DNA of 64,000 bases. It comes from Acidobacteriota bacterium. Its GTDB lineage: Bacteria > Acidobacteriota > Terriglobia > Acidiferrales > UBA7541. Position 1 is the stretch's first letter. Every line of letters starts with the position of its first letter. Location of the stretch: the NCBI GenBank assembly GCA_018268785.1, contig JAFDVY010000001.1:1-64000 (forward strand). Reading direction: 5' to 3'. The notes under the pieces were generated by a model that saw only the letters and a program-made list of their open reading frames with translations, ran no database searches and was not told where the DNA came from. The position numbers and the translations under genes were made by a program. This document shows positions 24,459 to 33,405 of the stretch, one piece after another.

Positions 24459-27386
24459 GTGGCTACGCCGACCACACAACTCGATAGCTCCGCACTGCGC
24501 GCGCGCGTTCTGGAAATTGTGCGCCAACTTCTTATCGAACTCGGCAGCCAGGGCGCTGTGCCTTTGCTCACGTTGCGCTCGAACTTGGATCGCGATTTGG
24601 GCCTCGGCAGCCTCGAGCGAGTCGAACTTATCGCGCGCCTCGAACTGGAATTTGGTGTTCGCCTGCCCGATCTCGCTGCCGCGGAAGCCAGTACTCCGGA
24701 GGATCTAGCCGCACTCATGGACGGCCGAAACGCCTCCTCTGCCGAGACGAAAGAATCCCCTTCTGCCTTCCGTACTGCAATCGAAACGCAAAAGCTCAGC
24801 CGCGAAGCCGAAGACAAGGGCATTTACTCAGCTCAAACGCTGAACGAAGTCCTTCGCTATCGCGCGCTGCATGACGGCACCCGTGTCCATCTAGACGTCA
24901 CCGAAGATGCCGAAGCCGGCGAAATAAACCATACGCTTACGTTCGCGGAACTCTACTCCGCAGCGCAGCGGTGCGCAGCGGAACTCGCTCGTCTCGGCGT
25001 TCCTCCGGGCGGCCGCGTTTCCTTGATGCTTCCCACCTCGCGCGCCTTCTTCGTTTCATACGCGGGCATCTTGCTTGCAGGCGCCATTCCCGTCCCCATC
25101 TATCCGCCGTTTCGCGCCGATCGTATCGAAGAATACGCCGGACGCCAGGCCGCCATTCTCAACAACGCGGAAGTTTGTCTGCTCCTGACGTTTCGCCGCG
25201 CCGAAGCCGTGGCAAAACTTCTCAAGCCCCGCGTCAAATCCCTTAAGTCCGTGCTCGACGCGGAAAAACTGCTCGATGCAGCGGACAAAGTTCCGCCACT
25301 TGCACCCGGCGCCCTGCCTGCCGACCTCCGCGGCAGCCGCATTCGCAAACCAAACGACATCGCTCTGCTCCAATATACGTCGGGCTCAACCGGCAATCCC
25401 AAAGGCGTGACGCTCACGCACGCAAATCTTCTCGCCAATATGCGTTCCATCGGCGAAGCCGTTGGGCTCACTGCAAACGATGTCGGTATCAGTTGGCTTC
25501 CGCTCTATCACGATATGGGCCTCATCGGCGCCTGGCTCACCCTTCTGTATTTCGGCACTCCGCTCGCCGTCATGTCCCCACTCGCGTTTCTCTCGCGCCC
25601 CGAGCGCTGGCTCCAGGCCTTCCACAAGCATCGCGGCACCATCGCCGCCGCGCCAAATTTCGCCTACGAACTCTGCGTCCGAAAAATCGCGGACAAAGAT
25701 ATTCAGGGCGTTGATCTCAGCTCCTGGCGCGCCGCGCTCAATGGCGCCGAGCCGGTCAATCCGGAAACGCTCGATCGCTTCGCCGAACGCTTCGAGGCGT
25801 ACGGCTTTCGCCGCACATCGCAACTTCCCGTTTACGGCCTCGCCGAAGCTTCGCTCGCAGTCACATTCCCTCCGCAAAATCGCGGCCCTCTCGTCGATCA
25901 GGTCGACCGCGAAATTTTCACTTCGCAAGGCAAAGCTGTCCCCGCATCCAATGCCGATACTTCCATCTCGTTCGTTTCCTCGGGCATGCCCATACCGAAT
26001 CACGAAGTCCGCATCGTGGACGATTCTGGCAACGAAGTTCCCGATCGGACGGAGGGGTTCCTCTGGTTCCGCGGCCCTGGCGCAACCCGCGGCTACTTCA
26101 ACAATCCGGAAGCCACCGAAAAACTCTTTCCGCAAGGACCGGCGCGCGAGGGCGAATTCGCTTGGGTCAACTCCGGCGATCGCGCCTATCGCGCTGACGA
26201 CGAAATTTTCGTCACTGGCCGCGTCAAGGACATCATCATCAAGGGCGGCCGCAATCTTTACCCGCACGAAGTCGAAGAACTCGCGGGCCGCGCCGCGGGC
26301 ATTCGCAAGGGATGCATCGTGGCGTTCGGATTGAAGGACGGCGCCACCGGTACGGAAAAGCTTATCGTCGTGGCCGAATCGCGCGAAACGGAAGCCGCAG
26401 CAAAATCCGCCATCGCCGCTGCCGTTACGGAACAAGTTTCCCAGGGCCTGGGGCTTCCGCCTGATCGTGTCGAACTCATTCCGCCCGGCAGTATTCCAAA
26501 AACGTCCAGCGGAAAATTGCGCCGCGAAGAAACCAAGCAGCTTTACGTCGCAGGAACGCTCTCCGCCAAAAAAGTTCCGGCCTGGGTGCAGATCGCGCGC
26601 CTCGGCGCATCCAGCACCGCTCGCACCGCATCCCAAAGCTTCGTCTCCGGCCTCCGCAAAATCTGGGACGCGATTCGCGGCGTCTACTTCATCTGCCTCT
26701 TCATCGCGTGGATTATTCCCTCTTGGATCATCGTTCTCTTTTTCAAAGATGAACGCGCCGCCGGCCGCTACACCAGTGCCGCATTAAAAGCCCTCTTCGC
26801 GCTCGGCGGGTGCAAAGTCCATGTTGTCGGCAAGGAGTATATGGACACGCCCGGAGCAAAAATCTACGTTTCGAATCACACGAGTTTCTTTGACGTGCTT
26901 CCTTTGATGATGGGCCTCGGCGTCCCGTATCGTTTCGTTGCCAAAAAAGAAGTCCACGCCATGCCATTCATCGGCACGTTCCTGCGCAAAATGGGCCACC
27001 TTTCCTTCGATCGCACCGCCAACGTATCCCGCCGTGAAGCCGCGCAAAATATCGAAGACTCGATTCGCGCTGGAGATTCCGTTTTTGTTTTTCCCGAGGG
27101 CACATTCGTTCCAGAGCCTGGCATTCGCCCGTTCCAGCTTGGCGCATTCAAGGCCGCCGTGGATACCGGCGCGCCCCTCATTCCTGTATCTCTTGCAGGC
27201 ACACGCAATTTTCTGCGCGACGGAAAAATTCTCCCAACGCCTAGCGACGTCACCATCACTCTTTCCCCGCCCATCTATCCTCAGCGCGCCGGAAAATCCC
27301 AGACCGAAAATTGGCAGGAACTGGTCCGCCTCCGTGACACCAGCCGCGAAGCCATCGCCAAATATTCCGGCGAACCCGTCCTGTAA
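24459..27386 (+). CDS. Three-domain fusion: acyl carrier protein, acyl-adenylate ligase, PlsC acyltransferase
   Basis: The 975-residue protein has three parts. Residues 10-90 are an acyl carrier domain with the phosphopantetheine serine in DLGLGSLERVEL (Ser51). Residues about 125-720 are an adenylate-forming ligase with YTSGSTGNPKG (306-316), WLPLYHDMGLIG, YGLAEASLAV and KDIIIKGGRNLYPHEVE, closest to fatty-acyl-AMP ligases. A membrane segment (about 745-766) is followed by a PlsC acyltransferase with NHTSFFD (about 805) and FPEGTF (about 877). It could activate a free fatty acid, load it on its own carrier domain and transfer it to a lysolipid. GTG 24459 begins the carrier domain. E. coli Aas has the last two domains in reverse order. 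Confidence 0.93.
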   Translation: MATPTTQLDSSALRARVLEIVRQLLIELGSQGAVPLLTLRSNLDRDLGLGSLERVELIARLELEFGVRLPDLAAAEASTPEDLAALMDGRNASSAETKESPSAFRTAIETQKLSREAEDKGIYSAQTLNEVLRYRALHDGTRVHLDVTEDAEAGEINHTLTFAELYSAAQRCAAELARLGVPPGGRVSLMLPTSRAFFVSYAGILLAGAIPVPIYPPFRADRIEEYAGRQAAILNNAEVCLLLTFRRAEAVAKLLKPRVKSLKSVLDAEKLLDAADKVPPLAPGALPADLRGSRIRKPNDIALLQYTSGSTGNPKGVTLTHANLLANMRSIGEAVGLTANDVGISWLPLYHDMGLIGAWLTLLYFGTPLAVMSPLAFLSRPERWLQAFHKHRGTIAAAPNFAYELCVRKIADKDIQGVDLSSWRAALNGAEPVNPETLDRFAERFEAYGFRRTSQLPVYGLAEASLAVTFPPQNRGPLVDQVDREIFTSQGKAVPASNADTSISFVSSGMPIPNHEVRIVDDSGNEVPDRTEGFLWFRGPGATRGYFNNPEATEKLFPQGPAREGEFAWVNSGDRAYRADDEIFVTGRVKDIIIKGGRNLYPHEVEELAGRAAGIRKGCIVAFGLKDGATGTEKLIVVAESRETEAAAKSAIAAAVTEQVSQGLGLPPDRVELIPPGSIPKTSSGKLRREETKQLYVAGTLSAKKVPAWVQIARLGASSTARTASQSFVSGLRKIWDAIRGVYFICLFIAWIIPSWIIVLFFKDERAAGRYTSAALKALFALGGCKVHVVGKEYMDTPGAKIYVSNHTSFFDVLPLMMGLGVPYRFVAKKEVHAMPFIGTFLRKMGHLSFDRTANVSRREAAQNIEDSIRAGDSVFVFPEGTFVPEPGIRPFQLGAFKAAVDTGAPLIPVSLAGTRNFLRDGKILPTPSDVTITLSPPIYPQRAGKSQTENWQELVRLRDTSREAIAKYSGEPVL

Positions 27387-27564
27387 CGATAACTTCGAAA
27401 AGCTTTTTCCCTGCAACCTGCGCGAATCCCTCAGCATCTCTATAGACAAACAAGCGAGAGAGTCTTCGCGGCATCCTGCTTCCTCTGCCTGAGGCGGCCC
27501 GCGCACGCGAGGTAGCGCCACTGGCGCGTAAACCTGCGCAAAAACCAAACCTAATGGAGGCTGT

Positions 27565-28125
27565 ATGAAACTGAAGGTCGTAGTGTGTCTGCTTGCATTT
27601 CTTTCGTTCTCCGCCGCGTCCGCGTTCGCGCAGGACGTTCCCAAACTCGACATCTTCGCCGGATATTCCTACGTCCGCGAAAATCCCAGCACTTCCGGCG
27701 TCAGCGGGTTCAATCTCCACGGCGGCAGCGCGAGCGTCGCGTACAACGCAAATCACTGGCTCAGCGCCGTCGCCGATTTCGGCGGCTACCATGCCAACAA
27801 TATTCTCAATTCTCACGTTGACGGCACGGTTTCCACCTACCTTTTCGGCCCGCGCTTTTCTTATCGCAAGTTTGAGCGGGTAACTCCTTTCGCCCAAACT
27901 CTCTTCGGTGTCGCTCACGCCAGCGGCAGCGGCTTTGGCGCAACGAGCACCAACAACGCATTCGCTGCATCATTCGGTGGCGGCGTGGATGTAAAACTCT
28001 TCCACCGTTTGTCGTGGCGCCCCGCGCAAGTCGAGTACCTGCTGACGCGCTTCGACGAAACGACAACCAGCCGAGAGACACAAAACAATCTCCGCGTTTC
28101 CACTGGCTTCGTCTTTCACTTTTAA
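27565..28125 (+). CDS. Small outer-membrane beta-barrel protein
   Basis: The 186-residue protein has a clear signal peptide (MKLKVVVCLLAFLSFSAASAFAQ). Alternating strands follow, including DIFAGYSYVREN, HGGSASVAYNANHWLSAVADF and TYLFGPRFSYRKFERVTPFAQTLFGVAHA, and it ends RVSTGFVFHF with a terminal phenylalanine. This is the pattern of an eight-stranded OmpA/OmpX-like barrel. The role is unknown. GGAGG precedes ATG 27565 by five to six bases. A strong terminator lies about 100 bases downstream. Confidence 0.88.
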   Translation: MKLKVVVCLLAFLSFSAASAFAQDVPKLDIFAGYSYVRENPSTSGVSGFNLHGGSASVAYNANHWLSAVADFGGYHANNILNSHVDGTVSTYLFGPRFSYRKFERVTPFAQTLFGVAHASGSGFGATSTNNAFAASFGGGVDVKLFHRLSWRPAQVEYLLTRFDETTTSRETQNNLRVSTGFVFHF

Positions 28126-28223
28126 TTTTCCGCTCTAACGATGTTGGTTGCCTGGCGCGACTTGGGGCTGCGGACAAACTAGGCAGATCCGCGGCCTCCG
28201 CTCCTTGCAAAAAAATCGCCAAC

Positions 28224-28263
28224 AAAAAGGGCCGCGCTCGATCAATAGAGTCGCGGCCTTTTT
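28224..28263. terminator. Bidirectional Rho-independent terminator
   Basis: AAAAAGGGCCGCG is followed by a loop and CGCGGCCTTTTT, giving a strong GC stem with a U tract on both strands. It sits between the convergent barrel gene and TonB-like gene and probably stops transcription from both. Confidence 0.88.
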
Positions 28264-28287
28264 CTGTACCGGTGTCCAAATTCCCTG

Positions 28288-29064
28288 CTACTGATTTAAC
28301 GTGTACACGACCGTGATGACAGTTTCGACCTCGACCGGAGAACCATTCAAGGTCGTCGGTCGATAACGCCACTGCCTGACTGCATCCATGGCACACTGAA
28401 CAAACAACGGATCGCCGTCCATCAACTGCAATGATTCGACCGTCCCGTCTGTCGAAATCACGGCGCGCAGTCGCAACTGTCCGGACCTTCGGAGCTGCCG
28501 GGCGAGAGGCGGGTAGCAGGGTTCAACTCTATGCAGCAACATTGCCTGTTGCACGTCGCCACCCTTTGAGATTCGTATCGTCTGATTCCGGTTCGTATCC
28601 TCAGGCGGCTTTGGACCGCTTTTGCCCGTAAAAAATTCGGTACCGCCTTCTGTTCCCGGAACCGGGACGGAACTATTCCAGTCGGGCGCATCTGCGCCGT
28701 TCTGCCCGGGGTTTTCTATCGGCTTGTCACGTAACGAAATCGTGGGCGGAATATTTGTCGGTTGGAAAAAACCTGTGGGCTTCTGTGGAGGCTGCACTGG
28801 TTTGTGTTCTGTAATTGGCTTATTCGGCAGCGGCCGGTACGGCGGCATCGGAATCGCGCCGCGATAACTGATCTTCTCCGTATGCCCCAGCAACGGAACC
28901 ATCACGATCGCTACAAGCGCCACCGACTGCAGCAAAATCGAAATCGTCAGCGCACTCCGCTTCGTTATCCGTTCACGCGCTTTTTGCTCTGAATCTCCTT
29001 CGATCAAACAACCGCCCAACACGCTGATCTGCGCGGCGGCTCTTGCATTTTCTTCGCTGGACAT
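28288..29064 (-). CDS. TonB-family energy-transducer-like protein
   Basis: The 258-residue protein has a cytoplasmic N-terminus, one membrane helix (SALTISILLQSVALVAIVMV, about residues 37-56) and a proline-rich periplasmic stretch. The C-terminal TonB domain holds HRVEPCYPPLARQLRRSGQL, LRAVISTDGTVESLQLMDGD and VRQWRYRPTTLNG. Such proteins couple the proton gradient to outer-membrane receptors; the receptor at 51.9-54.5 kb could be one partner. No exbB or exbD is adjacent. ATG 29064 is chosen because GGGAGAGG precedes it. Confidence 0.88.
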   Translation of the reverse strand: MSSEENARAAAQISVLGGCLIEGDSEQKARERITKRSALTISILLQSVALVAIVMVPLLGHTEKISYRGAIPMPPYRPLPNKPITEHKPVQPPQKPTGFFQPTNIPPTISLRDKPIENPGQNGADAPDWNSSVPVPGTEGGTEFFTGKSGPKPPEDTNRNQTIRISKGGDVQQAMLLHRVEPCYPPLARQLRRSGQLRLRAVISTDGTVESLQLMDGDPLFVQCAMDAVRQWRYRPTTLNGSPVEVETVITVVYTLNQ

Positions 29065-29410
29065 CACACACCTCTCCCAAAATTTTGTTCTCATGCGAGC
29101 AAATCTTTTTTGCCGCGCCGGCAGATGCAGGTTGCCTTGCCTCCGCCGGCGTGGCGCTCGCAGGGATGTGAGGTACGCGCGTCCTCTCCCTAGCTTTGAC
29201 ACCGCCAGTCATTCCCGGTTCCCGCCTATTTACTGTTCAATTAGTTTTCTGTTCAAGATGGCGCTTGGCCAGCAGTCTATTTCTGTCCAAATGCGCTCAA
29301 AAAGCCGTCAATAACCATTGTCTCTTCAATAAGTTGCGGCCCATGTATCAAAACTGCCCATTCGCGCATCTATTGTCTTAGGACGTGGATCCGCTAGGAG
29401 GGCCAATCTC
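29065..29410. other. Divergent intergenic region
   Basis: This 346-bp stretch separates the divergent TonB-like and zinc-ribbon genes and must hold both promoters. The only pattern noticed is a direct repeat CTGTTCAA at 29233-29240 and 29249-29256. No RNA gene or reading frame with coding character was recognised. Confidence 0.4.
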
Positions 29411-29725
29411 ATGGAACGGCACTACCCCGAAACTCTGGGCGTGCGCCGCACCGGCTGGGCCGCCCTGGACCGCGATCCGCAGCAGGACACCGTTGAATTC
29501 GCCTGTCCGCACTGCGGCGCGCGCGACCAGAAAAATGCCCGCCGCGAACGCACGCTCTATCGCTTTACTGATGGCTTTTTGCAGGACTTGCAGGGCGAAG
29601 TAACCGTTTGCCACTCATGTAAACGGCAGCTTCGCGTTGTGCCCGTCGTGCTCTTGCACGATCAGGACGAAGAGCGCCGTTTCGGCGCCGTCTTCTCCGA
29701 TGATTTCGCGCTTATCGCAAAATAA
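29411..29725 (+). CDS. Small zinc-ribbon-like protein of unknown function
   Basis: The 104-residue protein has two cysteine pairs, CPHCGARDQ (residues 32-35) and CHSC (67-70), spaced as in a zinc ribbon. A basic stretch, KNARRERTLYRF, lies between them. A DNA-, RNA- or protein-binding role is likely but not defined. AGGAGG lies about ten bases before ATG 29411, and a strong terminator follows the stop, so it is a single-gene transcript. No homologue with known function is recognised. Confidence 0.75.
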   Translation: MERHYPETLGVRRTGWAALDRDPQQDTVEFACPHCGARDQKNARRERTLYRFTDGFLQDLQGEVTVCHSCKRQLRVVPVVLLHDQDEERRFGAVFSDDFALIAK

Positions 29726-29743
29726 GCTTCTGTCCCCATGCAA

Positions 29744-29786
29744 CAAAAAAAAGGCGCTCCGATCCGGATCGGGGCGCCCTTTTTTC
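29744..29786. terminator. Rho-independent terminator
   Basis: GGCGCTCCGATCCGGATCGG then GGCGCC forms a GC-rich stem-loop flanked by an A tract on the left and a T tract on the right. It can therefore work for the zinc-ribbon gene on the plus strand and for the LOG gene arriving on the minus strand. Confidence 0.88.
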
Positions 29787-29917
29787 TTTCTCCATGTTTT
29801 TCGGAAAAGATATTGGCAGCACTATCTGCGGTTGTCATTCCTCGAGCGTTTTTGGCCCGAGGAACCTGCTTTTCCTTTCCTCGGTCTGTAACTCATTCCA
29901 CTGGGAGTGATTTCTGC

Positions 29918-30796
29918 CTAGTACGCTTGCAAGAACGGATCCACTTCCATGTGGTACTTCTCAAGTCCTGACCGCACAATCTCGAACGCCTCATCCACAT
30001 TGTCCGCAAACTGCAGCAGCTTGTACTCGTTTTCGTTGATCGTGCCCCAGCGCACCATCGCCTTCCAGTTCAAAACCTCGTCCCAGTATTTTTTCCCGTA
30101 AATCAGGATCAAATTATTCTTCGGAAGCTTCCCCGTTTGCAGCAGCGTCATCATCTCCCAAAGTTCGTCCATCGTTCCGAACCCCCCCGGAAAAACAATC
30201 AGCGCTTTCGCAATCTGGGCGAACCACAATTTGCGCATGAAAAAGTAGTGAAAATTGAAACTTAGTTCGGGGCTGATATACGGATTCGCAAATTGCTCGT
30301 GAGGGAGCTCAATCGAAAGCCCGATCGATTTTCCTCCCGCTTCATACGCTCCCCGATTGGCCGCTTCCATGATTCCCGGCCCGCCTCCCGAGCAAACTAC
30401 AAACCTGCGCGGCCGAGGACCGAGCGACAGAGCCCACGTCGTCAATTTGTGGGAAAGCTGGCGAGCTTCTTCGTAGTAGCGCGACATTTCCAGCGCGCTC
30501 TTTGCTTCGCGCAACGCCATTCGATGCTTCGCTTTTTCTTCTTTGTTCAGTTTGGATACTTTTCTTTCTTTCAGCCGCGTCAGCCGGCCGGCCGCCACTT
30601 CATGCGAATCCAGCCTCGCCGAGCCAAACATTACAATCGTGTCGCCGATTCCCTCGCGTTTTAGCTGGGCCAGCGGATCGATGTATTCCGCCAGGATTCG
30701 CAGCGGCCTTGCCGGTACGCTTTCCAGGAACTTTTTGTCTTCATGCGGCGCCTTCGGCGCGTGCTGCGGCTTCAATTTCGGGCGTGCATCGGACAT
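29918..30796 (-). CDS. LOG-family nucleotide-binding protein (TIGR00730-like)
   Basis: The 292-residue protein has the LOG signatures GGGPGIMEAANRGAYEAGG and PGGFGTMDELWEMMTLLQTGK, the PGGxGT(xx)E motif that binds a nucleotide 5'-phosphate. Family members cleave cytokinin riboside monophosphates or related nucleotides; older annotations as lysine decarboxylase are wrong. A lysine-rich N-terminal extension of about 90 residues (LKERKVSKLNKEEKAKHR) precedes the fold, so the protein is larger than the 190-residue simple form. GGAGG precedes ATG 30796. Confidence 0.9.
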   Translation of the reverse strand: MSDARPKLKPQHAPKAPHEDKKFLESVPARPLRILAEYIDPLAQLKREGIGDTIVMFGSARLDSHEVAAGRLTRLKERKVSKLNKEEKAKHRMALREAKSALEMSRYYEEARQLSHKLTTWALSLGPRPRRFVVCSGGGPGIMEAANRGAYEAGGKSIGLSIELPHEQFANPYISPELSFNFHYFFMRKLWFAQIAKALIVFPGGFGTMDELWEMMTLLQTGKLPKNNLILIYGKKYWDEVLNWKAMVRWGTINENEYKLLQFADNVDEAFEIVRSGLEKYHMEVDPFLQAY

Positions 30797-30828
30797 GCTC
30801 TTGCCTCCGGCTGGATGAGACCTTCCAT

Positions 30829-30853
30829 TGTAGGAATCGCCGCCTTCGGCGGC
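30829..30853. repeat. TGTAG-initiated short palindromic repeat
   Basis: TGTAGGAATC is followed by GCCGCC-TTC-GGCGGC, a perfect 6-bp stem with a three-base loop. It lies in the spacer upstream of the LOG gene and shares the TGTAG start and GC hairpin with the other elements listed here. Confidence 0.55.
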
Positions 30854-30894
30854 AACGTCCCCGCGCGCCCCTGCGTCGAATCAAGTACACTCCG

Positions 30895-30919
30895 TGTAGC
30901 GTAGCCACTCATGGCTGCG
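30895..30919. repeat. TGTAGCGTAGCCACTC repeat, copy 1
   Basis: The 25-bp sequence begins TGTAGCGTAGCCACTC and matches 32841-32865 at 23 positions. It lies upstream of the VWA-domain gene. The sequence that follows contains CCCACAGCTGGG but does not extend the match to copy 2. Confidence 0.7.
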
Positions 30920-30960
30920 TCAACGCTGCCCACAGCTGGGCGCCGACGGAAAAACGCCCA

Positions 30961-32112
30961 ATGCCAACACGACTTCAGCTCTCTCTGCTATTTCTTCTCG
31001 CTGCTCTCGTCCCATGCCGCGCCTTCGCCCAATCCCCAGACGGACCCATGGTTCCCCGCCCGGACGTTTCCATCCAGCAGCCGCCAAAGCGCTCGGAAGC
31101 CACCATCAAAGCCAAAGTCGTTCTCGTCAACGCGCCGGTTACCGTTCGCGATTCGAAAGACCAGATCGTCACCAGCCTCGAAGCCAAGGATTTTCAGCTC
31201 ACCGATCACGGCGTCGCTCAAACCATTACCCATTTCGACGTCGGTGGCGATCCCATCTCCCTGGTCGTTCTGTTCGAAACCAGCTCGCGCATCGTCCCCA
31301 TGCTTCCCGCCATTCAAAAATCCGGCATTCTCATCACCGAAACGATTCTCGGAGCAAATGGCGAAGCCGCTATCGTCGGCTTCAACGACTCGATAGACAA
31401 GCTGCTTCCCTTCAGCAAAAACGCCGACGAAATTCAAAGTTCTGTCTGGCACTTGCAGGCGGGTACGTCCGGCTCGCGTCTTTACGACGCGATGAATGTC
31501 GGCGTCGAAATGCTCACCGGCTTGCCGGAGGCCACGGCTACAACTCCCGGCCGCCGCCGCATTCTGTTGATTGTTTCGGAAGCGTCCGATTTCGGCAGCC
31601 AGGCCAAACTCGGCGAAGTCCTCCGTAAAGCGCAGCTCCAGAACATCACCATTTACAGTGTGGGCCTCTCCACCACGCGCGCCTTGCTGCAGCAGGAACC
31701 AAAGCAAAATCACACGGACATTTCGCCGCCCGGCACCTATCCGCTTCCGCCAATTCCAGGTAAGCCTCCGGTTCCGGAAGAAGAAGATCCGCGACTAAAC
31801 AATACTGTGGACTTAATGGCCCTTGCCGTCTGGGCCGTCAGTCATGTCGCTGACAAAGTCAGCGCTCACGCGCTCGAAGTCGCCGCAACAGCCACCGGGG
31901 GCGCTCACTTCGCCACCTTCAAAGACCGCACCATCGAAAAAGCCCTGGACGAAATCGGCGGCGAGCTCCACACCCAATACACCATCGGTTACACTCCCAC
32001 GAACACCACCGCCACCGGCTACCACGAAATCAAAGTCAGTCTGCTCGATCCCAAGTATAAGAATCTAAAACTCCGCTCCCGCCCCGGCTATTACGTCGCC
32101 TCGGACGAATAA
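30961..32112 (+). CDS. VWFA-related exported protein of the acidobacterial type
   Basis: The 383-residue protein has a signal peptide (MPTRLQLSLLFLLAALVPCRAFAQ). A short N-terminal beta domain follows (VLVNAPVTVRDSKDQIVTSL, AKDFQLTDHGVAQTITHFDV), then a von Willebrand A-like domain (ISLVVLFETSSRI, AAIVGFNDSIDKLLPF, GRRRILLIVSEASDFGS) and a C-terminal strand region ending LRSRPGYYVASDE. This layout equals the VWFA-related domain family that is strongly expanded in Acidobacteria. The usual DxSxS metal motif reads ETSSR, so metal binding may be altered. It probably acts in protein contacts at the cell surface. ATG 30961 is chosen because the signal peptide begins there. Confidence 0.92.
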   Translation: MPTRLQLSLLFLLAALVPCRAFAQSPDGPMVPRPDVSIQQPPKRSEATIKAKVVLVNAPVTVRDSKDQIVTSLEAKDFQLTDHGVAQTITHFDVGGDPISLVVLFETSSRIVPMLPAIQKSGILITETILGANGEAAIVGFNDSIDKLLPFSKNADEIQSSVWHLQAGTSGSRLYDAMNVGVEMLTGLPEATATTPGRRRILLIVSEASDFGSQAKLGEVLRKAQLQNITIYSVGLSTTRALLQQEPKQNHTDISPPGTYPLPPIPGKPPVPEEEDPRLNNTVDLMALAVWAVSHVADKVSAHALEVAATATGGAHFATFKDRTIEKALDEIGGELHTQYTIGYTPTNTTATGYHEIKVSLLDPKYKNLKLRSRPGYYVASDE

Positions 32113-32123
32113 GTCCACTGTTT

Positions 32124-32150
32124 TGTGGCGCCGGGCTTCAGCCCGGCATC
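32124..32150. repeat. Half copy of the TGTAG palindromic repeat
   Basis: The 27 bases match the left half of 12411-12489 with one change (TGTGGC for TGTAGC) and carry the same GGGCTTCAGCCC hairpin. The right half is absent. It lies 11 bases after the stop of the VWA gene. Confidence 0.8.
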
Positions 32151-32287
32151 TTCTGATTTTCTCCGCGATCTCTGTGCTCCCGTCTCTGTGCCCTCTGTGC
32201 TAAATCTTTTTCCAACTCCTCTTTTTTCTCCGACTCTGCGGGCTCAGTGGCTCTGTGGCTATCCCTCTTCCGTCGTATCATCGACCC

Positions 32288-32845
32288 ATGTCCTCTGCCT
32301 ACCACGTCCGCCTCGCCACCAGCACCGACATCCCCACTCTCCACGCGCTCATCGAATCCTCCGTCCGCGTTCTCCAATCCGGCGACTACACTCCCGCACA
32401 AATCGAAGGCGCCCTCGGCACCGTCCTCGGCCTCGACACCCAACTTATCGAAGACGAAACCTACTTCGTCATTGAAGCAACAACTCAACCCAATGAAAAG
32501 GTAATCGTCGCCTGCGGCGGCTGGAGCAAACGCAAAACTCTCTTCGGCAGCGACCACGCCGCAATTCGCGAATCTCAGCTTCTCGATCCAAAAACCGACG
32601 CCGCCAAAATCCGCGCTTTCTTCGTCCATCCCGATTGGGCACGCCGCGGCCTCGGCTCTCTTCTCCTCGAAACCTGTGAAAACGCCGCCAAATCAGCCGG
32701 CTTCACTCGTTTCGAAATGGGTTCCACGCTCACCGGAGTCGCCCTCTACAAACTCCGCGGCTACCACGTCGTCGAACCCATCTCCGTCCCCCTCCACAAC
32801 GGCGAATCCCTCCCCGTCATTCGCATGGCTAAATCCCTACTGTAG
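32288..32845 (+). CDS. GNAT-family N-acetyltransferase
   Basis: The 185-residue protein has a GNAT fold: YHVRLATSTDIPTLHALIES at the start, the acetyl-CoA site IRAFFVHPDWARRGLGSLLL (Q/RxxGxG/A as RRGLGS) and GVALYKLRGY near the end. It transfers acetyl from acetyl-CoA to an unknown amine. ATG 32288 is preferred over an in-frame start 11 codons upstream because the fold begins there. The stop codon TAG falls inside a TGTAG repeat that starts at 32841. Confidence 0.87.
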   Translation: MSSAYHVRLATSTDIPTLHALIESSVRVLQSGDYTPAQIEGALGTVLGLDTQLIEDETYFVIEATTQPNEKVIVACGGWSKRKTLFGSDHAAIRESQLLDPKTDAAKIRAFFVHPDWARRGLGSLLLETCENAAKSAGFTRFEMGSTLTGVALYKLRGYHVVEPISVPLHNGESLPVIRMAKSLL

Positions 32846-32865
32846 CGTAGCCACTCTTGGCCGCG
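32841..32865. repeat. TGTAGCGTAGCCACTC repeat, copy 2
   Basis: This is the second copy of the element at 30895-30919. Its first five bases supply the stop codon (TAG 32843-32845) of the acetyltransferase gene. Confidence 0.7.
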
Positions 32866-33027
32866 ATTGTGCGACCCTGGCCGGCCCGCCGTTCTCTGTT
32901 CTTTGACAACCAAGTCTCCGTGCGACTCAGTTTCGTCCCAAAATGGAACTAAAGGAGGTCTACCTCTGCTCTAACTCTTTTAGAATGAATACTTACAGAA
33001 TTTGGGGGAATTGTGGAGGTGGACAGC

Positions 33028-33405
33028 CTACACTACCTGCGTCCAGAACGTAGCGTCGCGCGATGCCAGCAGTGCATCCTTCCGCGCATTCCAACGCAGA
33101 AAATGATCCGTCTTCGTATGCGCAGTGTGGTGCTCTTTCGATTCCCACACTTCATGCAGCAGAAAAGCTCCAGTCCCGTCCGAAGCGCGATGCAGATCGT
33201 ATTGCAGGCACCCATCTTCCTTTCGCGTCGGCGCTACCAGCGCGCGAAGCTCCGCTTCCAGAAAAGGTTCGTGCCCGCCGCGAGCGCGCAGTACCACCAC
33301 AATGGTCAGTCCGCTCTTCGGCAGTTTTGTGTGATGGTGCGCACCGCTCGCTCGTCGCGAACTCTTGCTGCGCTTTCCAGCCTTCCTTGCCTTCTTCTTT
33401 GCCAT
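33028..33405 (-). CDS. Antibiotic-biosynthesis-monooxygenase-domain (ABM) protein with basic tail
   Basis: Residues about 32-120 of this 125-residue protein form an ABM-type dimeric alpha/beta barrel: LTIVVVLRARGGHEPFLEAE, TRKEDGCLQYDLHRASDG and FLLHEVWESKEHHTAHTKTD. These domains degrade or oxidise quinones, haem or signalling molecules. Here the first 30 residues are a lysine/arginine/histidine-rich stretch (MAKKKARKAGKRSKSSRRAS) not usual in the family. It could bind nucleic acid, or the true start could be further in. No gene nearby suggests a substrate. Confidence 0.8.
   Translation of the reverse strand: MAKKKARKAGKRSKSSRRASGAHHHTKLPKSGLTIVVVLRARGGHEPFLEAELRALVAPTRKEDGCLQYDLHRASDGTGAFLLHEVWESKEHHTAHTKTDHFLRWNARKDALLASRDATFWTQVV

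Noticed and set aside
30502-30960. An N-terminal extension of the VWA gene of about 150 codons
   Set aside because: It lies opposite the LOG gene and across repeats, and the signal peptide begins at 30961.
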